Source: Cardiobacterium hominis (GTDB lineage Bacteria > Pseudomonadota > Gammaproteobacteria > Cardiobacteriales > Cardiobacteriaceae). From it: a stretch of 64,000 nt of DNA. Location of the stretch: NCBI RefSeq assembly GCF_900637305.1, contig NZ_LR134365.1, positions 155,001-219,000 of the forward strand. Reading direction: 5' to 3'. The notes beneath the pieces were generated by a model, which saw nothing but the letters and a program-made list of their open reading frames with translations, did no database searches and had not been told where the DNA came from. Of the stretch, positions 17,627-27,194 are shown one piece after another (the first letter of the stretch is position 1; every line of letters begins with the position of its first letter). Made by a program: the position numbers and the translations under genes.

Positions 17627-19084
17627 ATGAAAAAAACCGCCATCCTTGCCGCCATGAGCCTTGCCAACCTCGCCCAGGCGCACAGCCTCGACTTCGCCGC
17701 CGACAAATACACGGCGAAAACCGCCGAAGTAAACGGCGCTACCATCGCCTACCGCGCCTACGAAGGCATCCCCTACGTCAGCAAGCCCGTTGAGCCCGAA
17801 TACCAGCAAATCAACATCTACATCCCGGAAGCCTACTTCAACGGCGGCAGCATCAACGGCTACAGCGCCGCGACCGCGCCCATCTTCCTGCCGAACCAAA
17901 TCGGCGGCTACATGCCCGCCAAACCGGGCGTGCCCGGCGAACGGCGCCACGGCGGACAACCAGGCGCGGATGCGATGCAAACCGCGCTCGCCAAAGGCTA
18001 CATCGTCGCCTCGCCCGGCGCGCGCGGCCGCACCAGCCCGACCGGCAAAGCGCCCGCTGCCATCTACGACCTCAAGGCGGCGGTGCGCTACCTGCGCCAC
18101 AACGACGCCGTCATGCCGGGCGACGCCGAAAAAATCATCAGCAACGGCACCAGCGCTGGCGGCGCACTTTCCATTCTGCTCGGCGCGAGTATTACCGACG
18201 GCGATGACCGCAAACTGTTTGTTGAAATCATGGGCGCGGCGGACGCACGCGACGACATCTACGCCGTCTCCGCCTACTGCCCCATCAGCATTCTGGAGCA
18301 TGCCGACGCCGCCTACGAATGGGAATTCAACGGCGTCAATGACTACGAAAAAATGGACATCACCATGCTCGACTACAAAGTAGAGCGCAAACTGGTGAAA
18401 GGCACGCTGGACGCCGCCGAGCAGCGCGTCTCGGACGAACTCAAAGCACAGTTCCCCGCGTATGTGAACAGCCTCGGTCTCAAAAACGCGCAGGGCGAGC
18501 CGCTCGCGCTCAACGCCGACGGCAGCGGCAGCTTCCGCGATTACGTCGCCGCATTCGTCGCAGCCGCCGCCAACGCCGAACTACAAAAAGGCGCTGACCC
18601 CGCCGTGCTGCAAGCCGAAAACCCGTGGCTCACCATCGACGGCAAGCGCGTCAAAAACGTGGACTTCGCCGCCTACGCCAAAGCGATGGGGCGGCAAAAA
18701 ACCCCGCCCGCCTTCGACGCGCTTGACCTCTCCAGCGGCGAAAACCAGCTCTTTGGCGACGAACACCAGGACACGCGCCACTTCACCGCCTACAGCGCAG
18801 CAAACAGCGCGGTCAAAGGCGCGGGCAGCGTCGGCAGGGCGGCGGTGAAAACAATGAACCCGCTCTACTACATCAGCGAAAAAACCGTGCCGCAACACTG
18901 GCGCATCCGCGTCGGCACCAAAGACCGCGACACCTCGCACGCCATCGCCGCCATCCTCGCCGCCAAACTGCAAAACAGCGGCAAAAACGTCGATATGGCG
19001 ATGCCGTGGGGCGTACCGCATAGCGGCGATTACGACCTCGACGAACTGTTCGCCTGGATGGATGGTGTAGTCAAAGGCAAATAA
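17627..19084 (+). CDS. secreted alpha/beta hydrolase, subtype B tannase-like
   Basis: A 485-residue protein from the ATG at 17627, chosen because it gives the signal peptide MKKTAILAAMSLANLAQA and is preceded by CCGGAG. The nucleophile elbow is GTSAGGA (Ser near 184), and the C-terminal GVPHSGDYDLDELFAWM contains the catalytic His; an Asp on the intervening IRVGTKDRDTS strand is likely the third member. This order and length match bacterial tannases of the TanB type, which hydrolyse galloyl esters of plant tannins. The substrate is inferred from family only. Tannin esterase activity would fit an oral bacterium exposed to dietary polyphenols. Confidence 0.78.
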   Translation: MKKTAILAAMSLANLAQAHSLDFAADKYTAKTAEVNGATIAYRAYEGIPYVSKPVEPEYQQINIYIPEAYFNGGSINGYSAATAPIFLPNQIGGYMPAKPGVPGERRHGGQPGADAMQTALAKGYIVASPGARGRTSPTGKAPAAIYDLKAAVRYLRHNDAVMPGDAEKIISNGTSAGGALSILLGASITDGDDRKLFVEIMGAADARDDIYAVSAYCPISILEHADAAYEWEFNGVNDYEKMDITMLDYKVERKLVKGTLDAAEQRVSDELKAQFPAYVNSLGLKNAQGEPLALNADGSGSFRDYVAAFVAAAANAELQKGADPAVLQAENPWLTIDGKRVKNVDFAAYAKAMGRQKTPPAFDALDLSSGENQLFGDEHQDTRHFTAYSAANSAVKGAGSVGRAAVKTMNPLYYISEKTVPQHWRIRVGTKDRDTSHAIAAILAAKLQNSGKNVDMAMPWGVPHSGDYDLDELFAWMDGVVKGK

Positions 19085-19252
19085 ACCTTCCGCCTCTATT
19101 TGTCGCGCTCCATGCGCCGTGCGCCTTCAAGAAAGCGTGCTTTAGCAGGAGAGAAATCACCCAAAACGTTTAATATCACAGCAAAATCACCTAAACTGCC
19201 GCTGTCGCCATTCCTGGCGACAGCGCTTAAATAAACCGAAAGAGGTACACGC

Positions 19253-20083
19253 ATGAAGCACCACATCCTGACCACCATCGCCACCCTGACCCTGCTCACC
19301 GCCTGCGGCGGCGGTGGCGGCGATGACAACGCCCCGGCAGACAAACCGCAAAGCGATAACGGCAAAGTGCCGACGGGGAAATACTTTTTACCGGAGACGG
19401 ACTGGGATAAAGGCTATGAAGCCTTCCGTGAATTTAGCTGGCAACGTAACGGACAAACCTTTGCCACTTCTGAAGTCAACAAAGGACATACCATAGACTC
19501 TGCGAAACTTCCGGCAGGATTTTCCGAATTTCCGGCGCAACTCACCATTACCCGCAGCAACGGCCAGCAAGTGGCGGAAAATGTTACGGTGCGTTCCTAT
19601 AACGGCTTCCATGCTGGCGTATTCACCACCTCAGGAATCCGCACACAACTACCAAACGATGACAACAACGAGTTCAATCAAATTTTCATCCGCCCGACGA
19701 CGCAATTACCCAGCGCAGGCAAGGCGACTTATGCCGGCCGGGCTTTTGACAAGAATCCTGCTAACGACACGAACTTCCAATACACCATCAACTTTGGCAC
19801 ACGCCGCGGTTCCGGCGAAGTCGCCGCCTCGCAAGGCGTAGAAAAAATCATCCTTAAGGAAGCAGAAATCAAACGCGAGACGGGTGATGGATTAACAATA
19901 TATGCCTTGGATGGCGATGCCCATATTGAAGGCGATCGTTTACCCGGCGGCGACAGTGAATACACTTTCGCCCTCGCTGGGCCCAACGCGGAAGAAATTA
20001 TCGGCAACGTTGAATATACGGACAGAAAAAACCAAGGTGGCTTGCTCCTCATGCACGGTACCCGTGGAGAAATCACTCCATAA
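19253..20083 (+). CDS. TbpB-barrel-type surface lipoprotein, tandem copy 1
   Basis: A 276-residue lipoprotein with signal peptide MKHHILTTIATLTLLTAC and a lipobox LLTAC followed by a Gly-rich start. The mature part includes GFSEFPAQLTITRSNGQQVA, NVTVRSYNGFHAGVFTTSG and, near the end, FALAGPNAEEIIGNVEYTDR, the TbpB-type barrel motif (GPNAEE-G). It has a strong ribosome site AAAGAGG. The next gene is a clear paralogue 51 bases downstream with the same segments (GFAEFPAQMT, NVTVRSYQGFHSGIF, AGPNAEEIVGWA). The pair looks like a local duplication. The ligand is unknown. Confidence 0.82.
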   Translation: MKHHILTTIATLTLLTACGGGGGDDNAPADKPQSDNGKVPTGKYFLPETDWDKGYEAFREFSWQRNGQTFATSEVNKGHTIDSAKLPAGFSEFPAQLTITRSNGQQVAENVTVRSYNGFHAGVFTTSGIRTQLPNDDNNEFNQIFIRPTTQLPSAGKATYAGRAFDKNPANDTNFQYTINFGTRRGSGEVAASQGVEKIILKEAEIKRETGDGLTIYALDGDAHIEGDRLPGGDSEYTFALAGPNAEEIIGNVEYTDRKNQGGLLLMHGTRGEITP

Positions 20084-20088
20084 AACCC

Positions 20089-20109
20089 GCCGCCCCATGG
20101 GCGGCTTTT
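20089..20109 (+). terminator. hairpin after tandem lipoprotein copy 1
   Basis: GCCGCCC, loop CAT, GGGCGGC then TTTT lies 5 bases after the stop codon. It may be partial, allowing read-through to the paralogue 26 bases downstream. Confidence 0.7.
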
Positions 20110-20134
20110 CTTTAACCCAAACCGAGAGGTAAAC

Positions 20135-20974
20135 ATGAAAACGCAACTTCTGGCGACACTCGCCACGCTTTCACTTCTTACTGCCTGCGGCGGCGGTGGC
20201 GGCGACAACAGCCCGCAAACAGACAAACCACAGGTGCCCGGCGGTAGCGCCTCTGGCAAAACTTATTTCATTCCGGACACTGCAACCGAACCCGATAACG
20301 ACGACGCATGGAGCGATTTCAGCGGCTACACCCTGGCACGTAACGGCAACACCTTCGTCAACAGCCAGTTCGGCAAAGGCGTGACCGTCAATACCGCCTC
20401 TGTGCCGAGCGGATTTGCCGAATTTCCCGCGCAAATGACGATGAACAGCAAAAATGGCCGCGGCACTACGGAAAACGTCACCGTTCGCTCCTATCAGGGC
20501 TTCCATTCCGGTATCTTCGCCATTAACCCCCCGTCCGGCGGCGTGCTCAGCCGCTTGGAAGTCGCTGAATCCGGCTTGCCCTATTTCAACCCGACGCAAA
20601 ACCTGCCCAGCGCTGGCAAAGCAACCTACAGTGGCCGTGCCTTTGATGCCAATCCGGCGCACGATGCCACCCTGCGCTACACCATTGATTTTGGCGCACG
20701 CCGCGGTTCGGGCGAAATCAGCGCCTCAAGCGGGCTGGGACGCATGACACTGCATGACGCGCCCATTACCCATTTCACCGCAGACCATAGCGAGTTCGGC
20801 ACGATGCCCGCCTACGGCATTGAAGGCCGCCGCACCCTGGACGGCAGCAAGGCATCCGGCAGTTATACACTCGGTATTGCCGGGCCGAATGCCGAAGAAA
20901 TCGTCGGCTGGGCGGATATTGAGGGGGATAATGAGCTGAGCCTCCACGGCACCCGCGGCGAAATTGCCAAATAA
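20135..20974 (+). CDS. TbpB-barrel-type surface lipoprotein, tandem copy 2
   Basis: A 279-residue lipoprotein, paralogue of the preceding gene: signal peptide MKTQLLATLATLSLLTAC, Gly-rich start (GGGGGDNSPQ) after the acylated Cys, shared GFAEFPAQMT and RSYQGFHSGIF, NLPSAGKATYSGRAFDANPA, and barrel motif LGIAGPNAEEIVGWADIEG near the C-terminus. The region around the ligand-facing loops (residues 20-60 and 210-240) differs most from its neighbour, which suggests diversification after duplication. The gene ends before a strong bidirectional terminator. Confidence 0.82.
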   Translation: MKTQLLATLATLSLLTACGGGGGDNSPQTDKPQVPGGSASGKTYFIPDTATEPDNDDAWSDFSGYTLARNGNTFVNSQFGKGVTVNTASVPSGFAEFPAQMTMNSKNGRGTTENVTVRSYQGFHSGIFAINPPSGGVLSRLEVAESGLPYFNPTQNLPSAGKATYSGRAFDANPAHDATLRYTIDFGARRGSGEISASSGLGRMTLHDAPITHFTADHSEFGTMPAYGIEGRRTLDGSKASGSYTLGIAGPNAEEIVGWADIEGDNELSLHGTRGEIAK

Positions 20975-20985
20975 CGCCCGCGTGC

Positions 20986-21017
20986 AAAAAAAATCCCGCC
21001 AATGGCGGGATTTTTTT
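20986..21017. terminator. bidirectional terminator
   Basis: Eight A residues, ATCCCGCC, loop, GGCGGGAT and seven T residues separate the plus-strand lipoprotein pair from the minus-strand gene ending at 21021, and can serve both. Confidence 0.9.
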
Positions 21018-21020
21018 GGG

Positions 21021-21446
21021 CTACCACAGCCCCAGCGTGCGTAGCGTGTCATCTTCATGCAGCGGGGCGACGGCGCTCATGTGCGTACTGTATTGCGGCG
21101 GCGGTTCGGGCTCAGGCGCTGGCGCATCCGCAACTTCCGCCGCGAGATGGAGCGGGTAACGCTGCATGCCGCCGTTTTCCTGCACGCCGATAAGCGCGCC
21201 CTGTCCACGGCTGAAATACTGCTCGATGACGAGCGCGGTCGTGCCGCCAAAGGAGACGTGCAGCGCGTCACCGTAGCGGGCGGCGTGCAGGTTCGGCGGC
21301 GCAATGCCGGTCGTATCATCGCAGAACTGATAGTACGCGCCCGGCACCGCGTCAATATGGCGCGGCGCCGCAGCGGGGATGAGATCGAAAAGATCGAGCG
21401 TGTTGCCACGGCGGTCTTTCACAATAAGGGTGATGGGGTTGTGCAT
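21021..21446 (-). CDS. hypothetical protein resembling the prefix domain of large adhesins
   Basis: A 141-residue protein starting MHNPITLIVKDRRGNTLDLFD. The start at 21446 is preferred to the upstream ATG because CAAAGAGAAA lies directly before it. It carries a beta-rich stretch (YGDALHVSFGGTTALVIEQY, followed by LIGVQENGGMQRYPL) of the kind seen at the N-terminus of BapA-like biofilm adhesins, then a short Pro/Glu-rich tail. No signal peptide is visible, consistent with type I-secreted adhesin prefixes. A full repeat region is missing, so this is either a stand-alone domain or the remnant of a once larger adhesin gene. Function is not known. Confidence 0.5.
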   Translation of the reverse strand: MHNPITLIVKDRRGNTLDLFDLIPAAAPRHIDAVPGAYYQFCDDTTGIAPPNLHAARYGDALHVSFGGTTALVIEQYFSRGQGALIGVQENGGMQRYPLHLAAEVADAPAPEPEPPPQYSTHMSAVAPLHEDDTLRTLGLW

Positions 21447-21752
21447 TTTCTCTTTGTTTATGTAGCGGTTTTTGTATGCGGCCGCGAAGGGACGACCGGA
21501 AGCTGCTTCATTTAGCAACCGCCTTGCCATCATGGAGTTTTAAGAGAATCGTAATGTTGTCAGGGAAAAAGTCTGTTTAGCCGCATGGTTGTCGCTGGAT
21601 TGATTCTGCAAGATGTGGTTTTGCGTGATTTTGATGAACCTTTTTGTGCAGGAAGATGACAAAAATGGTTGAGAGCGACGTGTTTTGCGTGTGAAAAATG
21701 GGCGCTCGCACAAAAAAACCGGGCTTTGCGCCCGGTTTGACTGCTTTGCGCC
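21447..21752. other. intergenic region upstream of the adhesin-prefix-like gene
   Basis: About 300 bases with no credible gene. It contains the terminator of the CBM9-like gene (21712-21738) at its right end and the presumed promoter of the gene ending at 21021 on its left. I see no repeat or RNA gene. Confidence 0.5.
21712..21738 (-). terminator. terminator of the CBM9-like gene
   Basis: On the minus strand, AACCGGGC, loop GCAAA region, GCCCGGTT then a T tract forms a stem 15 bases after the stop codon. Confidence 0.85.
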
Positions 21753-22502
21753 TTACGGCAGGAAGCGGAAGACGCCAAAGGCGCTGTCCACATGGAAATC
21801 CGGCTGCGGCGTGTTCGGATTGACCCAGGAAATCCACTCCATGCGCGGTTCGGTGCCGCTGGACGGCGAAAACTCGGCGCGGAAAACGCCGGTACGCATC
21901 AGGCCGTCGCGCAGCAGATGCAGTTCTTGCAGCGTTTTCAGCGGGATTTTGCCCTCGACGCTGTAGCCGTCGTCGGTTAGCGCCGCTTTCGTTTCCAGCC
22001 CGGCGAGCGACCAGTCGCCGTCAAACTGGCGGTAATAGGCGATGGAATAATCATGCACCCGCCCTTTCGGATCGACTTCAATCGCGTAATAGCGCTCCAT
22101 GCCCTCCTCACCGGGGCGATCCACCGGCGCGCCCGCGAAGAAAAGTTCGACCCGGTCTTCGCCGTCAACCGTGCTTTCATCCTGCCATTGCTCCGCCGCC
22201 AGCACCTGTTTGTCGCGGACGACGAAGGAGAAATAAAAATCCTGACCGTCGCTAAAGCCCTTAAAGACGGTGCGCGGCGCTTCCTGCGTCATCCACGGAA
22301 AATGAAACGCGCCGGAAATCGCCGGCACATCCGCCCACACCGCCTCATCGACCTTGCCATCGAGCGACAGCGCGCCGTCACGCTTGACCACATCGTACTG
22401 CGCCATGCCGAAGTTCGGGCTGATGACCGGCGTATGCGGCGCGGCAACGGCACCCGCAACGCAACCCGCCAGCGCGGCAGCAGAGGCTATTTTGCAGAAC
22501 AT
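21753..22502 (-). CDS. secreted carbohydrate-binding family 9-like protein
   Basis: A 249-residue protein from the ATG at 22502, which gives a signal peptide MFCKIASAAALAGCVAGAVA cut near AVAAP; an upstream in-frame start would add a non-signal extension. The body has the CBM9-like order: LDGKVDEAVWADVPAI, FSDGQDFYFSFVVRDKQV, EDRVELFFAG, and GYSVEGKIPLKTL, ending in WISWVNPNTPQPDFHVDSAF and GVFRF. Such proteins bind sugars or act as periplasmic or exported beta-sandwiches of unclear role. It has an own terminator and no evident operon partner. Confidence 0.78.
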   Translation of the reverse strand: MFCKIASAAALAGCVAGAVAAPHTPVISPNFGMAQYDVVKRDGALSLDGKVDEAVWADVPAISGAFHFPWMTQEAPRTVFKGFSDGQDFYFSFVVRDKQVLAAEQWQDESTVDGEDRVELFFAGAPVDRPGEEGMERYYAIEVDPKGRVHDYSIAYYRQFDGDWSLAGLETKAALTDDGYSVEGKIPLKTLQELHLLRDGLMRTGVFRAEFSPSSGTEPRMEWISWVNPNTPQPDFHVDSAFGVFRFLP

Positions 22503-22578
22503 AGTTAAGACTCCCGTTTTGATGAAGGAGTGCCGATTATAGCGCCAAAAACCGCCGTGCTTCCGGGCGGAGGCGCAT

Positions 22579-22602
22579 AAAAAAGGAGCGCCAAAGCGCT
22601 CC
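22579..22602 (-). terminator. terminator of the PepSY gene
   Basis: On the minus strand, GGAGCGC, loop TTTG, GCGCTCC then TTTTTT forms a terminator about 40 bases after the stop codon of the PepSY-domain gene at 22642-22941. Confidence 0.8.
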
Positions 22603-22641
22603 AAAACAAGGACAAGACGAAACAGGAAAATGACGGCAGTA

Positions 22642-22941
22642 TCAGTCGTCAATACGCTGGGACAGCACTTTGCCGCTTTTCGCGTCAATGACGATTTCAT
22701 ATTTGTTACCGTCCTTGCCGCGCACGTCCACTTCAAAATGATCGCCGTTCCAGTCGTGCTCGAAATCTACGTCGGTTACCGTACCGGCGACGGCCTGGCT
22801 GGCTGCTTCAGCCGCTTTGTCGAAAGTGATGAAATCATTGCGGTGTTGCTCGTAGTACCACTGATCATCATCGGCACGCGCCGGAGCGGTAGCGAGGGCG
22901 AAAGCAGCGGCGAGGGCGGCGAAAGGCAGGATTTTGTTCAT
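22642..22941 (-). CDS. exported PepSY-domain protein
   Basis: A 99-residue protein with signal peptide MNKILPFAALAAAFALATAPARA. The mature part carries one PepSY unit: FITFDKAAEAASQAVAGTVTDVDFE, then FEVDVRGKDGNKYEIVIDAK and SGKVLSQRIDD. Such small periplasmic proteins are thought to bind or inhibit peptidases or to act in stress sensing. It has a GGAGTAAATCATATG-like leader and its own terminator. Neighbours give no clue to a partner. Confidence 0.82.
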   Translation of the reverse strand: MNKILPFAALAAAFALATAPARADDDQWYYEQHRNDFITFDKAAEAASQAVAGTVTDVDFEHDWNGDHFEVDVRGKDGNKYEIVIDAKSGKVLSQRIDD

Positions 22942-23064
22942 ATGATTTACTCCGTTCAGATAAAAAGTTCCGGTCGGCCAACCCTTCCGGTGCGGCGCAT
23001 TCTAGGCGGGGAAAATTAGCGCCCGATTAGCTACAATTCGCCCAACTTCAGCAAGGAGCAAACC

Positions 23065-23970
23065 ATGACCAAAACCCTCACCGCCTCCGCCCCCGGCAGC
23101 ATCATGATTACCGGCGAACACGCCGTCGTCTATGGTGCGCCCGCCATCGTCTGCGCCATTGAGCAACGTATCCGCATCCGCGTCAGCACCCGCGCCGACC
23201 GCGAAATCCATATCGAAAGCGCGCTGGCCGCGCATCACACCGACCTCGCCACCCTCGCCGACCATCCCCAGTTGCGCTTTCTCATCGCCGCGCTGCGGCA
23301 GAACCCGCCCGCCAGCGGCCTCGATATCGCCATCGACAGCGACATCGACCCCACGCTCGGCCTCGGCTCCTCCGCCGCCGTCACCGCTGCCATTACCGCA
23401 TTGCTCTACCGCCTGCGCGGCCAAAATCCCGACCTGCTCGCCCTGCACCGCGCTGCCTACCGCACCATCCTTACCGTACAACAACGCGGCAGCGGCGCCG
23501 ACCTCGCCGCCTCGCTCGCGGGCGGCATCATCGCCTACCAAAACCGCCCCTTTACCGTCATCACCCCGCTCCCCGCACCGCCGAGCGGCCTCAGCCTGCG
23601 CTACGCTGGCTATAAAACCCCGACCGCCGAAGTATTGGCGCGCATCGCCGCCAGCGCCACCGTTGACCCCGAATACTACCGCGACCTCTACGACCGCATG
23701 GGCGCGAGCAGCGCACGCAGCATCGCCGCCGCCGAACGCGGCGACTGGGCGGATTTCTACCACGAACTCAACCAGTACCAAGAACACATGACCGCGCTCG
23801 GCGTCTGCGACCATACCCAGGCAGAACACCTCGCCGCCGCCCGCCCGCAGGCACACGCAGTGAAAATCAGCGGCAGCGGCCTGGGCGACTGCATCCTGGC
23901 CCTTGCCGACCAACCCCCGCCGCAACATCAGGCGGTGGTCATTGCAAAAACCGGCGTGCGCTTTATATAA
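23065..23970 (+). CDS. mevalonate kinase (GHMP kinase family)
   Basis: A 301-residue GHMP kinase. The N-terminal motif ASAPGSIMITGEHAVVYGAP is that of mevalonate kinases, followed by the ATP-binding LGLGSSAAVTAA near 91-102, and a C-terminal KISGSGLGDCILAL motif. It would phosphorylate mevalonate to 5-phosphomevalonate in isoprenoid synthesis. Most gammaproteobacteria use the MEP pathway instead, so this gene is notable. Other mevalonate-pathway genes are not in the window. An AAGGAG site precedes the ATG. The alternative is a related GHMP kinase, but the EHAVVYG motif favours mevalonate kinase. Confidence 0.82.
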   Translation: MTKTLTASAPGSIMITGEHAVVYGAPAIVCAIEQRIRIRVSTRADREIHIESALAAHHTDLATLADHPQLRFLIAALRQNPPASGLDIAIDSDIDPTLGLGSSAAVTAAITALLYRLRGQNPDLLALHRAAYRTILTVQQRGSGADLAASLAGGIIAYQNRPFTVITPLPAPPSGLSLRYAGYKTPTAEVLARIAASATVDPEYYRDLYDRMGASSARSIAAAERGDWADFYHELNQYQEHMTALGVCDHTQAEHLAAARPQAHAVKISGSGLGDCILALADQPPPQHQAVVIAKTGVRFI

Positions 23971-24156
23971 ACCGCCCCGCGGTGAGGGTGCTTATTCACG
24001 ATTGCTGCTCACGACCGCCCGCGCCGAAGAATTGAAGTGGCATGGCGGAACCTTGGTAAAAATCAGGCCGCTATCTTAAGCGCATCAGCCTTGTCCGTCT
24101 GGCACGCGCCCCGGCGCGGCGCTACAATGCCGCCCTTTCTCAAACCGGACACCCTT

Positions 24157-25062
24157 ATGGCTGAAGCACTGAATTTCCAGGACATGATTTTTACCCTGCA
24201 ACGCTTTTGGGCGCAGCAGGGCTGTGTCGTTTTGCAACCCTATGATATGGAAGTGGGCGCGGGGACGTTTCATACCGCGACTTTCCTTCAGGCGGTCGGC
24301 CCGGAGCCGTGGAATGCCGCTTACGTGCAGCCGTCGCGCCGCCCCACCGACGGCAGATACGGCGACAACCCCAACCGCCTGCAACGTTACTACCAGTTTC
24401 AGGTCGTTATGAAACCCTCGCCGCCGCGCTTTCAGGATTTGTACTTGGAATCGATGCGCGCCATCGGCATAGATCCTGCGGTACACGACATGCGCTTTGT
24501 CGAGGACAACTGGGAATCGCCGACCCTCGGCGCCTGGGGGCTGGGCTGGGAAGTGTGGGTGAACGGCATGGAAATCTCGCAATTCACCTACTTCCAGCAG
24601 GCAGGCGGGCTGGAATGCAAGCCGGTGATGGGCGAGCTCACCTACGGCTTGGAGCGCATCGCCATGTATCTGCAAGACGTCGATAGCGTCTATGACCTCG
24701 TCTGGACGACCACGCCGCAGGGCGTCGTTCGCTACGGCGACGTGCACCAGCAAAACGAGCGCGAGCAGTCCGCCTACAACTTTGAGCATGCCGACGTGGA
24801 CAGCCTCTTTGCCCAGTTCGAATCCGCCGAAAAAATGGCGCTGCAACTGGCAGAAGCCGGGCTGCCGCTGCCCGCCTACGAACAGGCGCTGAAAGCCTCG
24901 CACACCTTCAACCTGCTAGACGCCCGCCGCGCCATCTCCGTCACCGAGCGCCAGCGCTACATCCTGCGCGTGCGCGCCCTCTCCAAAGCCGCCGCCGTCG
25001 CCTGGTACCAAAGCCGTGAAGCGCTGGGCTTCCCGCTCTGTCAAAAAGGAGAAACCGCATGA
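24157..25062 (+). CDS. glyQ: glycyl-tRNA synthetase, alpha subunit
   Basis: A 301-residue protein from the ATG at 24157 ([20 protein letters not shown]), the E. coli-type start; the in-frame extension upstream is not conserved-looking. It shows [41 protein letters not shown] and [13 protein letters not shown], all characteristic of the heterotetrameric GlyQS enzyme. It activates glycine and charges tRNA-Gly with GlyS. The stop overlaps the glyS start (ATGA), so the two are translationally coupled. Confidence 0.97.
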   Translation: MAEALNFQDMIFTLQRFWAQQGCVVLQPYDMEVGAGTFHTATFLQAVGPEPWNAAYVQPSRRPTDGRYGDNPNRLQRYYQFQVVMKPSPPRFQDLYLESMRAIGIDPAVHDMRFVEDNWESPTLGAWGLGWEVWVNGMEISQFTYFQQAGGLECKPVMGELTYGLERIAMYLQDVDSVYDLVWTTTPQGVVRYGDVHQQNEREQSAYNFEHADVDSLFAQFESAEKMALQLAEAGLPLPAYEQALKASHTFNLLDARRAISVTERQRYILRVRALSKAAAVAWYQSREALGFPLCQKGETA

Positions 25063-27128
25063 GCGCCACCACCACCCTGTTGATTGAAATCGGCGTCGAA
25101 GAACTGCCGACCAAAGCCGTTACCACCCTTGCCGACGCCGGACGCGACCTCTGGGCGCAGGCGCTCGCAAACGCTGGCCTCACGCATGGCGACATCGAAG
25201 CGCTCGCCACGCCGCGCCGCCTCGCCTGGCGCATCCGCGACCTCGCCACCCGCCAGAGCGACCAAAAAATCGAACGCAAAGGCCCGGCACTCGCCGCCGC
25301 CAAAGATAAAGACGGCAACTGGAGCAAGGCCGCGCTGGGCTTTGCCGCCTCCTGCGGCGTGGACGTCGCCGCCCTTGCCGTCGAAGACACGCCCAAAGGC
25401 AAATGGCTGATGTATTACGGCGAACAGCCCGGCCAACCGCTGGAAGCACTCCTGCCCGAACTGTTCCGCCACGTCTGCGACAACCTGCCGATTGCCAAGC
25501 GGATGCGCTGGGGCGACCACGAACAGAGCTTCGTCCGCCCGGTGTTGAGCCTTGTCGCGCTCGCCGATGACCGCGTACTGCCGCTCGCATACTTCGGCGT
25601 CCAGGCCGGACGCGAAACCCTCGGCCACCGCGTGCACCACCCGCAAGCCGTCGCCATCGCCAGCGCCACCAGCTACGAAGCCGACCTGCGCGGCGCACAC
25701 ATCATCTCCAGCCACGCCGCGCGCATGGAAAGCATCCGCGCGCAAGTCGAGGCGAAAGCGGCGGCGCTCGGTGGCGTTGCCGTCATCCCGCCCGCGCTGC
25801 TCGCGGAAGTGGCGAGCCTCACCGAATGGCCGGTTGCCATCGCCGGCAGCTTCGACGAGCGCTACCTCGCCGTGCCGCAAGAAGTCCTCATCACCACCAT
25901 GCAGGACAACCAAAAAACCTTCGCCGTCGTCGGTGCGGACGGCAAAATCCGCCCGCACTTCATCGCCGTCGCCAACCTCGAATCCGCCGATGAAGCTGCC
26001 GTGCGCAAAGGCAACGAAAAAGTCATCCGCCCGCGCTTCGCCGACGCCGAATTCTTCTGGCAACAAGACCTCAAACACAAACTCGCCGACTACCTGCCGC
26101 GCCTCGAACACGTCGTTTACCAAGAAAAACTCGGCTCGGTTGCCGCCAAAACCCGCCGCCTCGAAGCCCTTGGCCGCGCCCTCGCGCCCGTCTGCGGCGC
26201 GGACGCGGACAACGTCGCCACCGCCGCGCACATCAGCAAAAGCGATCTCCTCACCGAAATGGTGATGGAATTCCCCGAACTGCAAGGCCTGATGGGGCGC
26301 TACTACGCCGCTGCCGAAGGCTACGCCGCCGACATCGCCGCCGCACTCGACGAACAATACCAACCGCGCGGCGCGGGCGGCGCCCTGCCGCAAACCCGCA
26401 CCGGCCTCGCGCTCGCCATCGCCGAAAAACTCGACACCCTCGTCGGCGGCTTCGCCATCGGCGCCAAACCGACCGGTAGCAAAGACCCCTACGCGCTGCG
26501 CCGCATGGCCATCAGCCTCATCCGCCTGATAACGGAGAACGAATTGGCGCTGCCGCTCGCCGCATGGCTCGACAAAAGCGCCGCGCAGTACGACGCCGCG
26601 CTGGGCGCGCCAATACACGTCGCCGCCGTGCGCGAATACATCTTGGAGCGCCTCGACAGCCACTACCGCGAACAAGGCATCCGCAGCGAAACCTGCCAGG
26701 CGGTACTGGCGCTCGGCAGCGATGACTTGGTTGATATCGAGCGCCGCATCCGCGCGCTGGACGCTTTCGCTGGCAGCCCAAGCGCCACCAGCCTGCTGGC
26801 GAGTGCCAAACGCATCCGCAACATCCTGAAAAAGAACGGCGAACGCGACGGCGCAGTGCAAACCGCCCTGCTGCAAGAGCCTGCCGAACAGGCGCTGTGG
26901 CAAGCGTGGCAGGACAAACAGCCTGCCTTCGAACAAGCCCTCGTCGCCGGCGACTACCGCGCCGCGCTGGAACAACTGGCGACCCTCGGCGCGCCTTTAG
27001 ACGCCTTCTTCACCGACGTGATGGTGATGAGCGACGACCCGGCGCTACAACAAAACCGCCTCGCCCTGCTCACCACCCTACAACGCGGCTTTGACCAAAT
27101 CGCCGACTTGTCGCTTTTGAGCGAGTGA
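25059..27128 (+). CDS. glyS: glycyl-tRNA synthetase, beta subunit
   Basis: A 689-residue protein of the normal length (E. coli 689). It starts with [18 protein letters not shown] and contains [16 protein letters not shown], the HD-type domain typical of GlyS, with the C-terminal anticodon-binding region ending [20 protein letters not shown]. It pairs with glyQ (4-base overlap) to form the alpha2beta2 enzyme. A strong terminator follows 15 bases after the stop. Confidence 0.97.
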   Translation: MSATTTLLIEIGVEELPTKAVTTLADAGRDLWAQALANAGLTHGDIEALATPRRLAWRIRDLATRQSDQKIERKGPALAAAKDKDGNWSKAALGFAASCGVDVAALAVEDTPKGKWLMYYGEQPGQPLEALLPELFRHVCDNLPIAKRMRWGDHEQSFVRPVLSLVALADDRVLPLAYFGVQAGRETLGHRVHHPQAVAIASATSYEADLRGAHIISSHAARMESIRAQVEAKAAALGGVAVIPPALLAEVASLTEWPVAIAGSFDERYLAVPQEVLITTMQDNQKTFAVVGADGKIRPHFIAVANLESADEAAVRKGNEKVIRPRFADAEFFWQQDLKHKLADYLPRLEHVVYQEKLGSVAAKTRRLEALGRALAPVCGADADNVATAAHISKSDLLTEMVMEFPELQGLMGRYYAAAEGYAADIAAALDEQYQPRGAGGALPQTRTGLALAIAEKLDTLVGGFAIGAKPTGSKDPYALRRMAISLIRLITENELALPLAAWLDKSAAQYDAALGAPIHVAAVREYILERLDSHYREQGIRSETCQAVLALGSDDLVDIERRIRALDAFAGSPSATSLLASAKRIRNILKKNGERDGAVQTALLQEPAEQALWQAWQDKQPAFEQALVAGDYRAALEQLATLGAPLDAFFTDVMVMSDDPALQQNRLALLTTLQRGFDQIADLSLLSE

Positions 27129-27143
27129 GCATTGCAAAAAAAG

Positions 27144-27170
27144 AAAAACGCCGCATCTGCGGCGTTTTTT
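27144..27170 (+). terminator. terminator of glyQS
   Basis: AAAAACGCCGC, loop ATCT, GCGGCG then six T residues directly after glyS. Confidence 0.9.
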
Positions 27171-27194
27171 GCTTATAGCAATCCTCTTAAAGCC

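Noticed and set aside
23971..24156. Structured RNA before glyQ
   Set aside because: The region has several short self-complementary pieces but no T-box, 4.5S or tRNA pattern.
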